From Prostheceraeus crozeri (lineage: Eukaryota; Platyhelminthes; Polycladida; Euryleptidae): a stretch of DNA of 64,000 bases. How positions within the stretch are numbered: position 1 is the first letter of the stretch; each line of letters starts with the position of its first letter. Shown piece after piece: positions 1-10,864 of this stretch. Location of the stretch: NCBI GenBank assembly GCA_907163375.1, contig CAJQUW010004469.1, positions 558,001-622,000 of the forward strand, in the 5' to 3' direction. The notes under the pieces are model-generated. The model searched no databases. It had not been told where the DNA came from and saw nothing but the letters and a program-made list of their open reading frames with translations. Made by a program: the position numbers and the translations under genes.

Positions 1-546
1 AAAAACTCTTTATATGAAGAAATTCCAAACTCTTGTGGCAGGTTCATATGTTTACATAGGATTTGTGAGGCACCACGACGCAAATCTTAAACAAAATAAC
101 CTCTGTTAACAAGAATATTTGCAATCTTCTGTGCCCTTTCAACAACATATTGAAAATGCGAGCAAATACTTAAAATTCCAACTATTTGGCTAGCGAATAC
201 ATGAATAGTCATCTTTCGGGGGATGAGGATATCTGGAAAAGTTAACAACACTACAGAAAAAAGAAAATAGTCCACTTTATGGTATACTGACGTGTTATAC
301 TAGAAAGGCCTCGCTGCTCCAATAAACGAAGAAAGTAAACATCTCTCGCTTTTGGGCTTTCCTCAAAACTAGTATAACGAATGTCTGGCCCTCTGTTCAG
401 TGAAATACTGACGTGTGTAAACAATCGATTTGTAACAACGTGTGTAAATTGATTTTAGCATCTAAATATTGTTTAGTCTCCTTGATATTGTTTTCAGGAG
501 CAGAAGCTAAAGAAGGGTAATTCGGTATATTACCCACTGGCTGGAA

Positions 547-759
547 TTATTGCATGTCAAAACCAAGCAATTTCAACAAAATAGGTGAATAAAACTTTTT
601 ACAAGTAAAAGAAAAATTACCAGAAGCTTTGTCAACAGTGGTTATAATGACATTTCCTTGCAAAGAATGGATTGTGTTGCGACAGCGAGCCCAACTCCAT
701 GAAGAAATAGCAGCTTTCTTTAAAACTGAATGGTCTTGATGGATATGCGACTCAATCAT
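547..759 (-). pseudogene. Reverse-transcriptase N-terminal fragment of the Penelope-like element
   Basis: Seventy codons include NVIITTVDKASGN and a following CKKFY...LLKLLGF segment. A 'xxxDKaxgNf.f.CKKfY...L..eLG' pattern is typical of the first conserved block of the polymerase in Naiad-like Penelope elements, as far as I recall. Upstream on the same strand (990-760) other frames give LTW and LSRRFKIPVSEFS, which fit the same protein after frameshifts. Downstream (546-1) only scattered similarity can be read, such as ILVNRGY near 125-90. The catalytic YxDD block was not found, so the core of the polymerase is missing or too decayed to read. Confidence 0.55.
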
Positions 760-1106
760 ACTGCAGGTGACTCTGTCTGCCCATTATGAAAATTCAGAGA
801 CCGGAATCTTGAATCTTCTTGACAATTTTAAAATATGGCTATCAACACCCTTACTCAAGTCAAATTTTACACGTGACCAAGTTAAAATACACGGAACGCG
901 GTACTTAGCAACTTTGCTCATGAAAGCACGAAGCACAGAATCTTCTACGATATTCGAATTACCAGTAATTACGTGTACGTGGGTCGATTAATCAAAGTCT
1001 GTTTGAACACTACAAATACAATCATCCGACATGATGCGTATGCCATCTTCTGGAGATAAATTCTTCAAAAAACTTACTGTAATTAGAAACACGTAATGAA
1101 ATATGA

Positions 1107-1600
1107 TCATTTAACTTGTAAAATCTTTTTGAAGGATGTAAGAGTTGAATATAAACAGGAAGACATATTCACACGATTACTAGCGAAGATGGAATGAAGA
1201 TTGAGAAGGTCGATATTGTAACAATTCACAGAAATAACAAGAACTTCTCTCTCATCAACATCACCACCAATAGACAAAATATTCCAGTTGTCATTTTTCA
1301 TATTAAACCCAGAAATAACACGAGTGAAATCATTAACAACAGTGCAAGTTTTAAGTTGTACAATGCGTAGTGCACTTTTGGACAATCGTTTCAATTTTCT
1401 ACAAAACCTGGCAAATAGACAATTGCGAAACAAAGCATGTAAATCACGAATAAGATTCTCCATGGCTTCTTTTTCCATTATACGATGTGACCTTTCTTGC
1501 GTCCAGAATGAGGAGTCTTCGAGGAACAGGTTTCTTGAAATATGAGAAAATTTGTGACGGAGTTCTTAGGAATGCACCCACCCCCATACAATCTGTCATT
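1107..1600 (-). pseudogene. Connector and N-terminal reverse-transcriptase region of the Penelope-like element
   Basis: After the nuclease, the minus strand reads NDRLYGGGCIPKNSV near 1600-1555 and then, in another frame, an open stretch at 1478-1107 that starts EKEAMENLIRDLHALF. A glycine-rich NDR linker followed by a helical region fits the join between nuclease and polymerase in permuted Penelope-like elements. The pieces sit in different frames and are interrupted by stops, so this is a decayed copy. No catalytic polymerase motif is visible here. Assignment rests mainly on order and spacing between the two better-recognised blocks. Confidence 0.5.
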
Positions 1601-1675
1601 TAATCAAAGAGGATAAGCAGTATTCAATGTATTTTTGTAAAATCTTTCTTATGATCGAGCAAAGCATTGTCCTTG

Positions 1676-2185
1676 TCAGTAGTTGTTGTGTACATCGATC
1701 GCATCAATAATCTGAACAGACAGATCATCAAAACACTGATCATTATTATTAAAATGTTTGCATAAATGTTTGTGTGGAGACTTTCTCTTTACAATAGTAG
1801 ATCTATGCCCATTGAGTCTTCTATGTAGAGCTTGAAGTGTTTGACCAACATATTGCAAGCCGCACTTTTTACAAAGAATCAAATAAATGACATGTTGACG
1901 TTTGCAATTAAAGGTGCCTGGATTGATAAAAATGAATTTGCTGCCTTTACTAAAATAATTAAAACAATTATCCACATTGATAACTTTACAGCGTTTACAA
2001 TTTCCAGCGCTGCATACTGAGACATTGTTAATCTTAAGTGGCGACCTTTTCCACCTTTTCGCTTTAACGCTGAATGCTTTAGTCGACATTAATCCATGTG
2101 AAACAGTTGCCATAGTCCACGAAAAAAGCAGGGAAACCTTGTAGGTTGAAGTTTGAAATGAATGGAGGTAGATGGCAATATGCAT
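1676..2185 (-). pseudogene. GIY-YIG endonuclease domain of the Penelope-like element
   Basis: This open stretch of 169 codons carries a cysteine-rich lead (CSAGNCKRCK, residues 58-67) followed by a GIY-YIG nuclease core. VIYLILCKKCGLQYVGQT (residues 99-116) supplies the two strand motifs, and RRLNGH (122-127) supplies the conserved arginine and histidine region. In these retroelements the nuclease is thought to nick DNA to prime target-primed reverse transcription. The frame ends at TGA just after residue 169, but the expected continuation (TDKDNALLDHKKDF) is found in the next frame, so a frameshift is the likely cause of the stop. The first about 25 residues may be chance upstream sequence. 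It lies N-terminal to the reverse-transcriptase remnants of the same element. Confidence 0.75.
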
Positions 2186-2189
2186 GGTA

Positions 2190-5100
2190 TATGCTTAACT
2201 CCTAACATGGCACACGTCAAGGAAGCGAAAGCCAAACAACAAAAATTAGTAGCGGGTAGCTTGCTTCCACCTGCATCTGCAGTTCCGTTACCTACTAACA
2301 ATTTCAAATGATGTGCAGCATTGCAAAGGACACACAAATAATTTATTACTTTATATGCACGCATAAAAGTAATGAGATTGTGTTTTTTAACCCTATTTTA
2401 ACCGGGCCATTTCGAGCTTTAAAATCCGGGAGGAGTTTCATGGATCCCTCCCTCTCTGATTCTGATGTTCCTATGATTCAATCGTTAAGAATATCACTGT
2501 ATACCATTTTTGATTGATGATTCCAATGGCGGTGTTAGTTTTCATCAGCTTTTTTATCTTGTTTATGTTTTACCTAAATTGCAATTTAAAAATTCAATTC
2601 AACAATTTTCATTTTCATTTTATTAAAAAATTGAGTTTTTAGTGTCGTTGGAAATTGAGGCAGATGTCCTTCATAAATGGTATATTACAGTTGCATGATA
2701 TGTGTTAGGCAGTGCTGAACACAACTCAAGTATTTTTTGAAAATGCATGCAAATTATAAATAGTCTGTTAGAATCTCAGTTTGATATAACTAAGAAAAAA
2801 TACAACAACTGCATTTCTAAATAGCAAATAAATAATACATATTGTGAAAAGTCATTATCTGTCCACTTTATACTTGGGATCCACTATTTGCAGGTATACA
2901 ATAAATTGCGTTGTACAATAAATAAACGCTATATATCGTAAGATCAACCACCGAAGACTCTGAACGCCGAAGATCTCGTCTGAATTTTACCTTCCAATTA
3001 TATCGATGACCTAAAACTGGGAGTTTCAACTTTGTTTCCAAAAAAAGTACTCCTAAATATAGGTCAAGTTTCTGTTCCCATGGCATGCGCCAAAATGACA
3101 AAATTTGAATTGGTCATCAGGAATACGTAGAAGCTGGAAGTCACTAAAAAGAAATAGTTGCTGCTATTATAGTATTGGAGATAATGCCAAAAAATGTGCA
3201 AGTAGCTCAAGGAGCATCCCACCAGGTAAAATTGGGTTAACGCAGCTATGCCTACTATGTTCAAATGTCTTTCTTGATCTACATTAGTCACAAGTCATGC
3301 AAAATATATGTCCTCATAAACATTCTATTGGATCATGTTTAAATGATGACAGTGATGATTGTGTGAAAATGTTTTAACAATATATCATGCGTGTAACAAT
3401 ATATAGCATATAAATCAGGTTTTGTTGTTTATTTCTTATAATATATTCAACAGAGCTTTATGCATTCAGAATCGCATAAATTGGAGCACATGTTTAAAAT
3501 CAATTGATATGAAATACATACTTACATCTTGTAATTGCTTAAAGTGCATGCATTACATCTATCAATCATCTACATGATAACAGAGATGATATTAGGTGAT
3601 TTACAAGCGTATAGATTTTCAATTGTAATAATACCAAATTACCTTTTACGATGTACATTGAAGTAATTAAATTGAAAATTCCAATTTACACAGGCATTTG
3701 CAAAATCCTCGACAAGTTTACACTCCGTCTTCCTCAAGAATTACTTACCTGTTTATGGGTATTATGTTTCAGTATCCACAATTCTTGTAAATTGGACGAA
3801 ATGATATTTTCTAACCCTCAGATTTCAGATAAGTCTCATAATCTGGTAATACGCTCGTAAAAAGAGAGGTCATCAGTAAAAGCTTCTTCGGCTCCATTCT
3901 TGAAAGATGAAACAAAAGCTGATTACGTAACACACATCTACCAAGACAAGCAATCTGATTTACTCAAAAGAAGTCATGTTTTCGCAAAGGATTGTCATAC
4001 ACTAAGTGGAGAGGGCCTCACGTAAACAGATATATGATTACCCCTATAAAAAGAAAATGAAAGATTTCGCCTGAACACGAATCGTAACGAAAATTGGCTA
4101 GCGATTGTTTGTACGTATTTTCATCGAAATAGTCTGAATGAAGAGCAGCAGCAAAAGAAAATGTTATTGGAAATCATTCTGCATACACGTAATGAAGATG
4201 AAGAATGTTTAATTCATTTTAAGAGATAAATCAAATGCTTTTAGAGCTCATTTGTATATAAAAAAGCTCTTAGAACTTCCACATCTTGTCGACTGTCCCA
4301 GCCATTGTGACACATTCAAAAGTGCTATACATTTACATATTTCAATCCTTTAATTTGCAATTAATCGTTTTTTTTATTTCGAAAATTGTCAGGTTTGATT
4401 AGCATTGTTTGTCTTTCGTAAGCCTACATGTGGTTAGAGGTCTTCAATTCAATCATTGAACATTCTTGTCATACAAATTAAACGTTCATTATTTTGAACA
4501 AATCAAATAGAGTAAATAATTGATTAATGCACCACAAATGTAGAAGTTTGACAAAAAAGACATAGAATGATGCAATGTTACTCTCCTCTCGTTACAAGTA
4601 TGACGTGTGTTGATGTAATCTAATTTATATTACTGTGGATCATAATTATCCTGAGTTGAAGAGTTCAATATTCACCGGTTAATTTCTATTCCAATGAAAG
4701 AGAAATGTTCATTATCCGTGCATCATGCATAACGGCATGTGTCTTATTTTAATACATACTATCCCGTTGTGTTGCACCTAATCATTTGAATAACATTTGT
4801 GATAACTCAATTCCTGACGATTCTTCATTGTAAGAATATTTGCTCAAAGTATCTGACTGTCGAGGAGTTGATATATTGTAACACCCATGCACAAAAGACG
4901 GACTTTCAGTCATTGAGCTATTGTAACTCAATTATATGTTATACCGTGAAACATAGAAAAGATTATTTTACTTAAAAGATTATTTACCATTATCATAGAA
5001 CAGTGAAGTTTCAAATGTGCACACATTGCTTCATATCTACTAAATATGCTAGTAATAGACCGTTCACAGTAATCTACAATAAGTTTAGAACACCTTGCTT

Positions 5101-5443
5101 TTCCTTCAGGACAACTTGAAGAGATACCTTTGAAATATTGAAGTGAGAAAAACACCTTTTGAATATTAATATGAACTTGCATAGTCATTTATGACACCAA
5201 TTACATTAGAATCCCTTATCGGTTGATCTTCCGTTGCAAATGGTCCCACATTCAATTCATCTTGTAATAAATTGCAACATTGTTGGAGCATCAAATACAA
5301 CATAACTGCGGAGTTGACCTACTTACATGTGTATATATACATGTATGTTATGAGAAACATATGATGTCAACTTTCTTAAGCTCTAAAATTATTAATTTGT
5401 GCATGCATTTATAAGCCCTACTTTATCTCAAATAAAGTTTCCT
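2190..5443. other. Non-coding stretch, no clear feature
   Basis: AT-rich sequence with only short chance open frames on both strands. A slightly GC-richer block at about 2385-2470 (around 'accgggcc' and 'atccctccctctctg') looks repeat-like, but I could not identify it. No splice-flanked exon with a recognisable domain was seen. If the immunoglobulin gene begins further upstream, this is intron. Confidence 0.5.
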
Positions 5444-5526
5444 GGGCCGTATTAATAAAGGTAGCACTAGCCTAGCACTACCCTAGTGCTAGCCTAGCAG
5501 CAATTTCCGTGTTAATAAAGGTAGCA
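5444..5526. repeat. Short hairpin flanked by a 20-bp direct repeat
   Basis: The sequence ccgtattaataaaggtagca (5447-5466) recurs as ccgtgttaataaaggtagca (5507-5526). Between them, ctagcacta (5472-5480) and tagtgctag (5484-5492) form a 9-bp stem with a 3-base loop. The outer GGGCCGTATTAATAAAGG resembles motifs at 50007 and 54836 (see findings), so this may be the end of a small transposon. No open frame is present. Confidence 0.5.
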
Positions 5527-5727
5527 AGAGGGTACCCCCTTTATTTTTTTCCAGTATTCTAGCGCATGTAAATTTGAAATAATTGTGCGTTCCTTCAGCT
5601 ATCTATCGTAACATCATGACATCGTAACATCAATTACATTTAATTTAGCTTAAAAGATGTAATGAATGATTTTCAATTCAGTCACATGTGACACCAATAG
5701 GGCCTACTACCTGAGCATTTAATAGCA

Positions 5728-5979
5728 GTGTTTGGTACAGAAAAGTACAGAAAGAAGTCTGGAACATTAACTGAGATGAAAAGTTCATCACTTGCCACAT
5801 TTGGCGACCTCTTTGTTCCATCCTCTTACATGCCGGCCCGCGGTCATGAATATAAATTGATAATTCCTGAATTTAGACTTCGGTGCAGAGTATTCTCGAT
5901 TGACGTTGTAAATCACTGGAATTTCTTCACGAGTGAAGAAACAAATCTCACTTCAATAAATCACTTAGAATCAAACTGA
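5728..5979 (+). pseudogene. C-terminal tail of a non-LTR retrotransposon reverse transcriptase
   Basis: The 83-codon frame ends with ARGHEYKLIIPEFRLRCR, then FSIDVVNHWN and S-I-N-H-L-E-S-N. This follows the usual end of Jockey/CR1-type polymerase proteins, where a 'tRGH..KL..p..r...r...F..Rvv..WN.LP' pattern is followed by a last helix just before the stop. Here the usual LP after WN has changed to FF, and the catalytic polymerase domain is absent upstream, so it is a short dead 3' fragment on the + strand. No poly-A tail or microsatellite end was seen downstream. It probably lies in an intron of the immunoglobulin gene. Confidence 0.6.
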
Positions 5980-6645
5980 GTGATGTACATTGCAGGCTCC
6001 ACAAACTTTCGGAAACAAAGCATTTCGTAACATGAGCACTCAGTCAGTAATATTGTACACGTACAACCGCTTTGATCATTGTCTTATCAATTTACTTGTT
6101 CATGATTGACTTTGAAATCATTGCAATCATAAGATTGCTGCAATTTGCAACGTAGGCTTACAACTGATTGATAATAAGTAAGTCACTGCGCGCATTGCTG
6201 CTCAATATTTTCGATTGTACAAAATATGCTGTCAAGGAATGAATAGTTGGGAACTCTTGCTTATTCCGGGCTGCTGGTAGGCCTGCCACAATTGTGTTTC
6301 ATGTGTGCTACATGGAAATTGAATGCCGTCTAATGATATCGATCTGATCTAAGCCTTAACCAGTTGGCTGCAGAGACGCCGGCCGCAGTCTCAGCCCCGT
6401 TCGGCCCGCTCGACCCCAGCCAGTCCCAACTCTGGAACAGAGGCAGCATGCATTATGTTCACTTTTAGTAATCCGACTGGCTAATTCCTAATAATACCAC
6501 GTTTTTTGTCGAGGAACCGGAGAAGGGGCTCATAGTGCCCTTGTGGTTTAAATAGTCCCATGACTTTATCTTCTGTGAAGCATTTGACTTATGTTCTTTG
6601 TAGTGATGAATTCGCCTTTGATCAACTTATTCATCTTGTCATTGT

Positions 6646-7283
6646 CACGTCTGCCGAGTTCTAGTGAGTTCCACTTCTTGTCAGACAAGATCAAAGAAAA
6701 ACACATGTAAATCCAATGGGAAGTAGATTGCAGTTTTTGGCTAAAATGAAACTTTCTATGTTTTCTCTGATTAAACGAAAAGTACAAAGCCTAGAGTCAT
6801 AATTTTTGGTATGGAATGTCTTCAAGTCATTTCCTTTCAATTTCATGCATCCCTGTCTATAAAGATAAACATATTTAGATTTGGCGAGACTCTTAATGTC
6901 GGCATACACAAACATTTTGAGCAACTTTATCCACATTCAGTCACATTCTCACATACAGTGCCGATTAGATGCATGATGAAAGCACATGTACATAATCAGA
7001 AATGACAAACATTTTGAGCAACTTTATCCACATTCAGTCACATTCTCACATACAGTGCCGATTAGATGCATGATGAAAGCACATGCACATCATAGGAAAT
7101 GACCTGAAGACATTCCATGTCAGAAATTATGACTCTAGGCTTTGTACTTTTCGTTTAATCAGAGAAAACATAGAAAGTTTCATTTTAACAAAAAACTGAA
7201 ATCTGCGTCCCATTGGATTTACATGTGTTTTTCTTTGATCTTGCCTGACAAGAAGTGGAACTCACTAGAACTCGGCAGACGTG
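6646..7283. repeat. Large imperfect inverted repeat (about 190-bp arms)
   Basis: Left arm 6646-6836 and right arm 7094-7283 are reverse complements with about a dozen mismatches by eye. They start at cacgtctgccgagttctagt on the left and end with its complement on the right. The spacer (6837-7093) holds a tandem duplication. No transposase and no clean target duplication were seen. A transcript would fold into a long hairpin. The structure may be a decayed foldback transposon or an inverted duplication. Confidence 0.85.
6908..7101. repeat. Two-copy tandem repeat, 97-bp unit
   Basis: A 97-bp unit beginning acaaacattttgagcaactt occurs at 6908-7004 and again at 7005-7101, differing mainly in the last 20 bases. 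It sits in the loop of the inverted repeat, and the second unit runs slightly into the right arm. The near identity suggests a recent duplication. Confidence 0.85.
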
Positions 7284-7809
7284 CCGATTCGTAGTAGGCA
7301 TAGGTTGCACATCATTCTGTGAAAGTCTCACTTTCGGCCTCGTTCCCTGCAGAAACTCGCTCTGGCTGCCGGACTATAATGACATCAACAACTACACAAA
7401 AATAGTTTTTCCTCCACGACATTTGAAAAATTATTTTGCTCACTCTAGCATAGGTAAGTCCAAACTTACATCCAACTGCGTTAAAAATGAAGCTTTGACG
7501 TCACTATTTATCCTGGATCGGTGCTTACATAGTCAGACTTTAGAAGAAGCGTTGTAGTAAGATCACTTGGAACTCAGGCACAGAGATCACCCGGAGTTGT
7601 TACAGTATGAATGTTACACTGCATGTTACATTCCTGTACATATGCGCTGTTCATGAAAAAAGTGTCATAACAAACTATACAAAATAGAAAAATGAAAAAT
7701 GATGCATTTCGTTTTGATTATTTGTGTCACAAAAAGTGAGTGGTGTCTACAGATACATTCAATGAATGATTTTTTACATTGAACCTCAAATTTTAAGTAT
7801 TATGAATCT

Positions 7810-8276
7810 CACAGAGTTAGACTGGCACATGCAGGAACTTACTGAATGGGCAAAAAGGAATGCTTGATGCCTTGCAGAGATAGCAAAAATAGTCGCGCGT
7901 CGCTTGCGGATTTAGGTGAATTCCCTCAAAATGTTCCGATCGACACGATTTTTTCAAATTCGGAGAACTCAGATAATTACACAAAAGTTTTCTCGATGGT
8001 GTTGGTCCTTCCGATCAAAAGATGGCAGGTACACGAAAAAACGTTCATAAACTTCTGTGTAGAACTTGGCATCGTCTGTGTCTCTTTGTTGTGTGATCCG
8101 ATTGACAACCGTCACTGAAACTTCGCACAATTTGGCGTGTTTAATGTTGAGCTGGCTGCTCATTGTTCGATTGCTATGGTGCTATTTCAGCAGATTGTGC
8201 CACTTCATCAACGTTCCATGTTTCAATACTTTCTTTCTAATCAAACAGAAGAAGCGGCGACCTGTCTAATTCTGTG
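7810..8276 (+). mobile_element. hAT-like MITE, family B copy 1
   Basis: This 467-bp element begins cacagagttaga and ends tctaattctgtg, giving imperfect terminal inverted repeats. It is flanked by atgaatct (7802-7809) and atgaaact (8277-8284), an 8-bp duplication with one mismatch. The body matches copies at 32695 and 36236 in the same orientation, for example cacatgcaggaactta and gctgctcattgttcgattgc. It has no coding capacity. The 8-bp target duplication points to hAT-type mobilisation. It lies about 180 bp before the exon at 8458, in the intron just upstream. Confidence 0.72.
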
Positions 8277-8457
8277 ATGAAACTACTTGAGCTAAAATGC
8301 ACATTGGACAAATCTTAATTAATTTAAAGTTTTCGTAATTAGTAAGATCATTGATTGATGATTTGCCCCATCCCAGGGCTGACTATTGTACACAAACTAA
8401 CTTTCTTCCAAGGCAGGTATAAAATGAGTTTAACTAATTACGGTTCTACATTTGCAG

Positions 8458-8725
8458 TACCATCTGAAAAACCTTTGCTTTACCAAATTTCTCCTGCCAG
8501 TCGCAGCATGAATATTCCAATGAAAAAAAAGCAACGTGCTTGGGTAGAAGATGGACACCGAATCCAACTGAAATGTGTAGCCCTTGGGGGACGACCGGGT
8601 GCTAAACTACGGTGGTTAATGGATGGTGCTGTTATTGTTCCAGAGTCTAATGGAAAATTCCAGCACGATGCTATTACAGGAACAATTCTCACCTATGTGG
8701 AAAAATCAAAAGCAAATGAATTGCT
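8458..8725 (+). CDS. Internal exon: first part of an immunoglobulin domain (Kirrel/nephrin-like adhesion receptor)
   Basis: The acceptor is ctacatttgcag (ending 8457) and the donor is gtaagta at 8726. The exon enters in phase 1 and leaves in phase 2, coding about 89 residues. The protein begins PSEKP, a linker like the VPPEDP that precedes the second domain of Kirrel proteins. It then has IQLKCVALGGRPGAKLRW, which carries the first disulfide cysteine and the core tryptophan of an immunoglobulin fold, and ends TYVEKSKANELL. The second cysteine is in the next exon (37742), whose phase matches. The domain would be extracellular and take part in cell-cell recognition. No in-frame stop is present. 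The named family is a best guess; nectin or CADM relatives are possible. The exon that should precede it was not found. Confidence 0.87.
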
Positions 8726-10135
8726 GTAAGTACTTTCTGTGGCTTTTCCGTTTGTAAATTGGTACAAGAAAACTATCATCGAACTTATTTAGAAAAGCTG
8801 ATTTTCTCATGCGAAAAATGAAGATCGTGAAAATTTTGTGCTATAGTAACTATCCTGTTTTTTTCTGTATACTTTTACTAATTGCTCAACAGAAGTTATT
8901 GACAATCTTATGCAATTTTTGTGTATGATAATGGAAAGGAGAAAATTAACTAAGTAATTAACCCTGTTCAGATCAAGCGCTTGTGAAATACGAAAAGCAC
9001 GATGTTAGCTTCAGGCTAAACCTGTGACTTTTACCTTTTTTCTTAACTGCACTCTCAGAGTCTATTTGTCCACGATAAGTTGAGTCACATACATGGAGAT
9101 TAATTTTGCAATTTATTCCGCAAGATATTGCTTTGTTACTTTTAAGTGCCATTATTGTGCTGTTTAGTTGAGATGTTAAAGAATTCACATTGAAGAGGTA
9201 TTTTTATGACCATCTACAATAACTTGGATTCATGATCTCATATGATGCACTCTTATGATCGGAGGCTGCCAAAAAATTACTTAAAAACACCCAGTTAAAG
9301 CTGTGTTACTATGTAGCAATGGAATCTAACTTTCCTAGAACAAGTGGGAATTCAGATTCTTTAACTTTGGACTTAATGACCTGGTATTTCAAATCTGAAG
9401 AGCCAACTATCATAGTGGAAATGCTTCAGGCAGTGTAATTGAAAGTGTATGTTTGACATCGTAATCAGAGAAACTACGCGGCTTCAGAAATGCACAGTTA
9501 GTAAACTGTCTAACGATGCAATTGCATAATGCTTCCAATGAGGATAAAGCTGTCATACAAGCGAATATTAAGATGAATTCGAATTTGCAACTACCTTCAA
9601 TCAGCTGTTCAAAGCAGCATTCGGAAGTGGAGTTGATGTATATGAGCATGAAGTTTGACTTGATTGAATATTCAGCTTGACAGTGCACGGCATTTTTGAA
9701 CCCTTCTCACAAGACCTCGCAAAACTTCGATTGGGAACTGAACGAACAGGGAATTCCGATCATCTGTCGTATTTTCCTATTAGCCATATCAGCTGGACGA
9801 ACAAGAATTTGAAGAATTATTATTATACTCGTATTAGCGAATTTTCAAAATTTTTCATGGGTTTCATTTGATTTCGTCGACCAAATAAGATTTGACAAAC
9901 CATTAAATCAATGAATGGCTAGTTTTTGCTACATTGACGATGTCAACAGATTTAATCGATGTAAACGAATTGCCAATATTGACGAAACCGGTGTGCTTGA
10001 AGTTGAGTTGCACCACATGTAAAACCCAGTGATTTCTTCGGGATAAAGATGCTTGTCTATGCAGATGAAACCGATATATGCAGATCCTATCATATAAAAC
10101 TCAGAAAAACGATGCTACCCGTGTTGTAGATACAT

Positions 10136-10864
10136 GCATCATCATCATCATCATCGCTTAGCGTCCTTATTTACCCATTATATTGGGGTTGGACGTGCGG
10201 CAATTGCTCTTCTCCAGCTGCTTCTGTTTTGAGTTTGCTCTTTCCTGATTTCCAGCTTTACCATACCCTCTTCCACGCAACTTATCCACGCTTTCTTCGG
10301 TCTTCCTCTATGCCTTCTTCCATCCACTTCCATGCTTTCTACTTCCTTCACCAGAGAACCTTCTTCCATTCTATCAACATTCTTCCGAACCATCGGAGTC
10401 TTCCCTGCCTGATCTTCTCAGCTAGGTCCACTGTATGACACTTCTCTGCTACCTCCGCGCTAGTCTCCCCATCCTGCCATCTCACTCCTGCGATAGTTCT
10501 CAGCATTCTTCTGTCGCAGCTTCGTAGAATATTCACCACCCTGTCCGTTAGTGGCCACGTCTCCGAATCATACAACAAAGCCATTCTCACGCACGCGTAA
10601 TACACTTTCACCCTCCTGGCTATATCAATACACTTATTTACCAACAAAATGGCGATCTCTCCATCTATTCCAAGCTGTTGCCACTCTCGCCGTCACCGAT
10701 CTTTCCACTCCCGCTTCACAGTCCAACACATCATCTAAGTAACAAAACTGATCTACATCTTGTAAAACGGCTCCGCCGATTATCAGTCCACCATTATCAT
10801 CACCATTTGCTTTCTCACTTCCTCTCGAACATTTGGGCCACACGAAATTGTCCAGCTTCGTCAT
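10136..10864 (-). mobile_element. 3' end of an RTE-like non-LTR retrotransposon, 5'-truncated
   Basis: Minus-strand frames at 10864-10634, 10647-10348 and 10393-10178 together spell the end of an endonuclease-reverse transcriptase. Recognisable parts are CYLDDVLDCEAGVERSV, VYYACVRMALLYDSETWPL, LRSCDRRMLRTIAGVRWQD, RQGRLRWFGRM and GRRHRGRPKKAW. These belong to the thumb and C-terminal region after the catalytic YxDD site, which is missing. The frames shift twice, so the copy is dead. Downstream on the minus strand the element ends in a (TGA)n run, seen as (ATC)n at about 10137-10156; RTE-type elements often end in short tandem repeats of this kind. The 5' truncation near 10870 is typical of incomplete target-primed integration. 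Clade assignment is tentative. Confidence 0.75.

Larger units (their letters stand above)
1..2190 (-). mobile_element. Degraded Penelope-like retroelement with GIY-YIG domain upstream of reverse transcriptase (Naiad-like)
   Basis: Read on the minus strand, remnants of one retroelement follow each other from right to left. First comes a GIY-YIG endonuclease block (2185-1676), then a connector containing NDRLYGGGC (about 1600-1560), then a helical stretch (1478-1107), and then a reverse-transcriptase N-terminal block containing VDKASGN (759-547). More distal decayed sequence, including ILVNRGY, runs to the window edge. Classical Penelope elements place GIY-YIG after the reverse transcriptase; the reverse order here matches the permuted Naiad/Chlamys group known from invertebrates and algae. 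Several frameshifts and stops break the protein, so the copy is inactive. The right boundary is where recognisable coding stops; no terminal repeat was seen. The element may continue beyond base 1. Family assignment is from motif recall, not a search. Confidence 0.72.
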
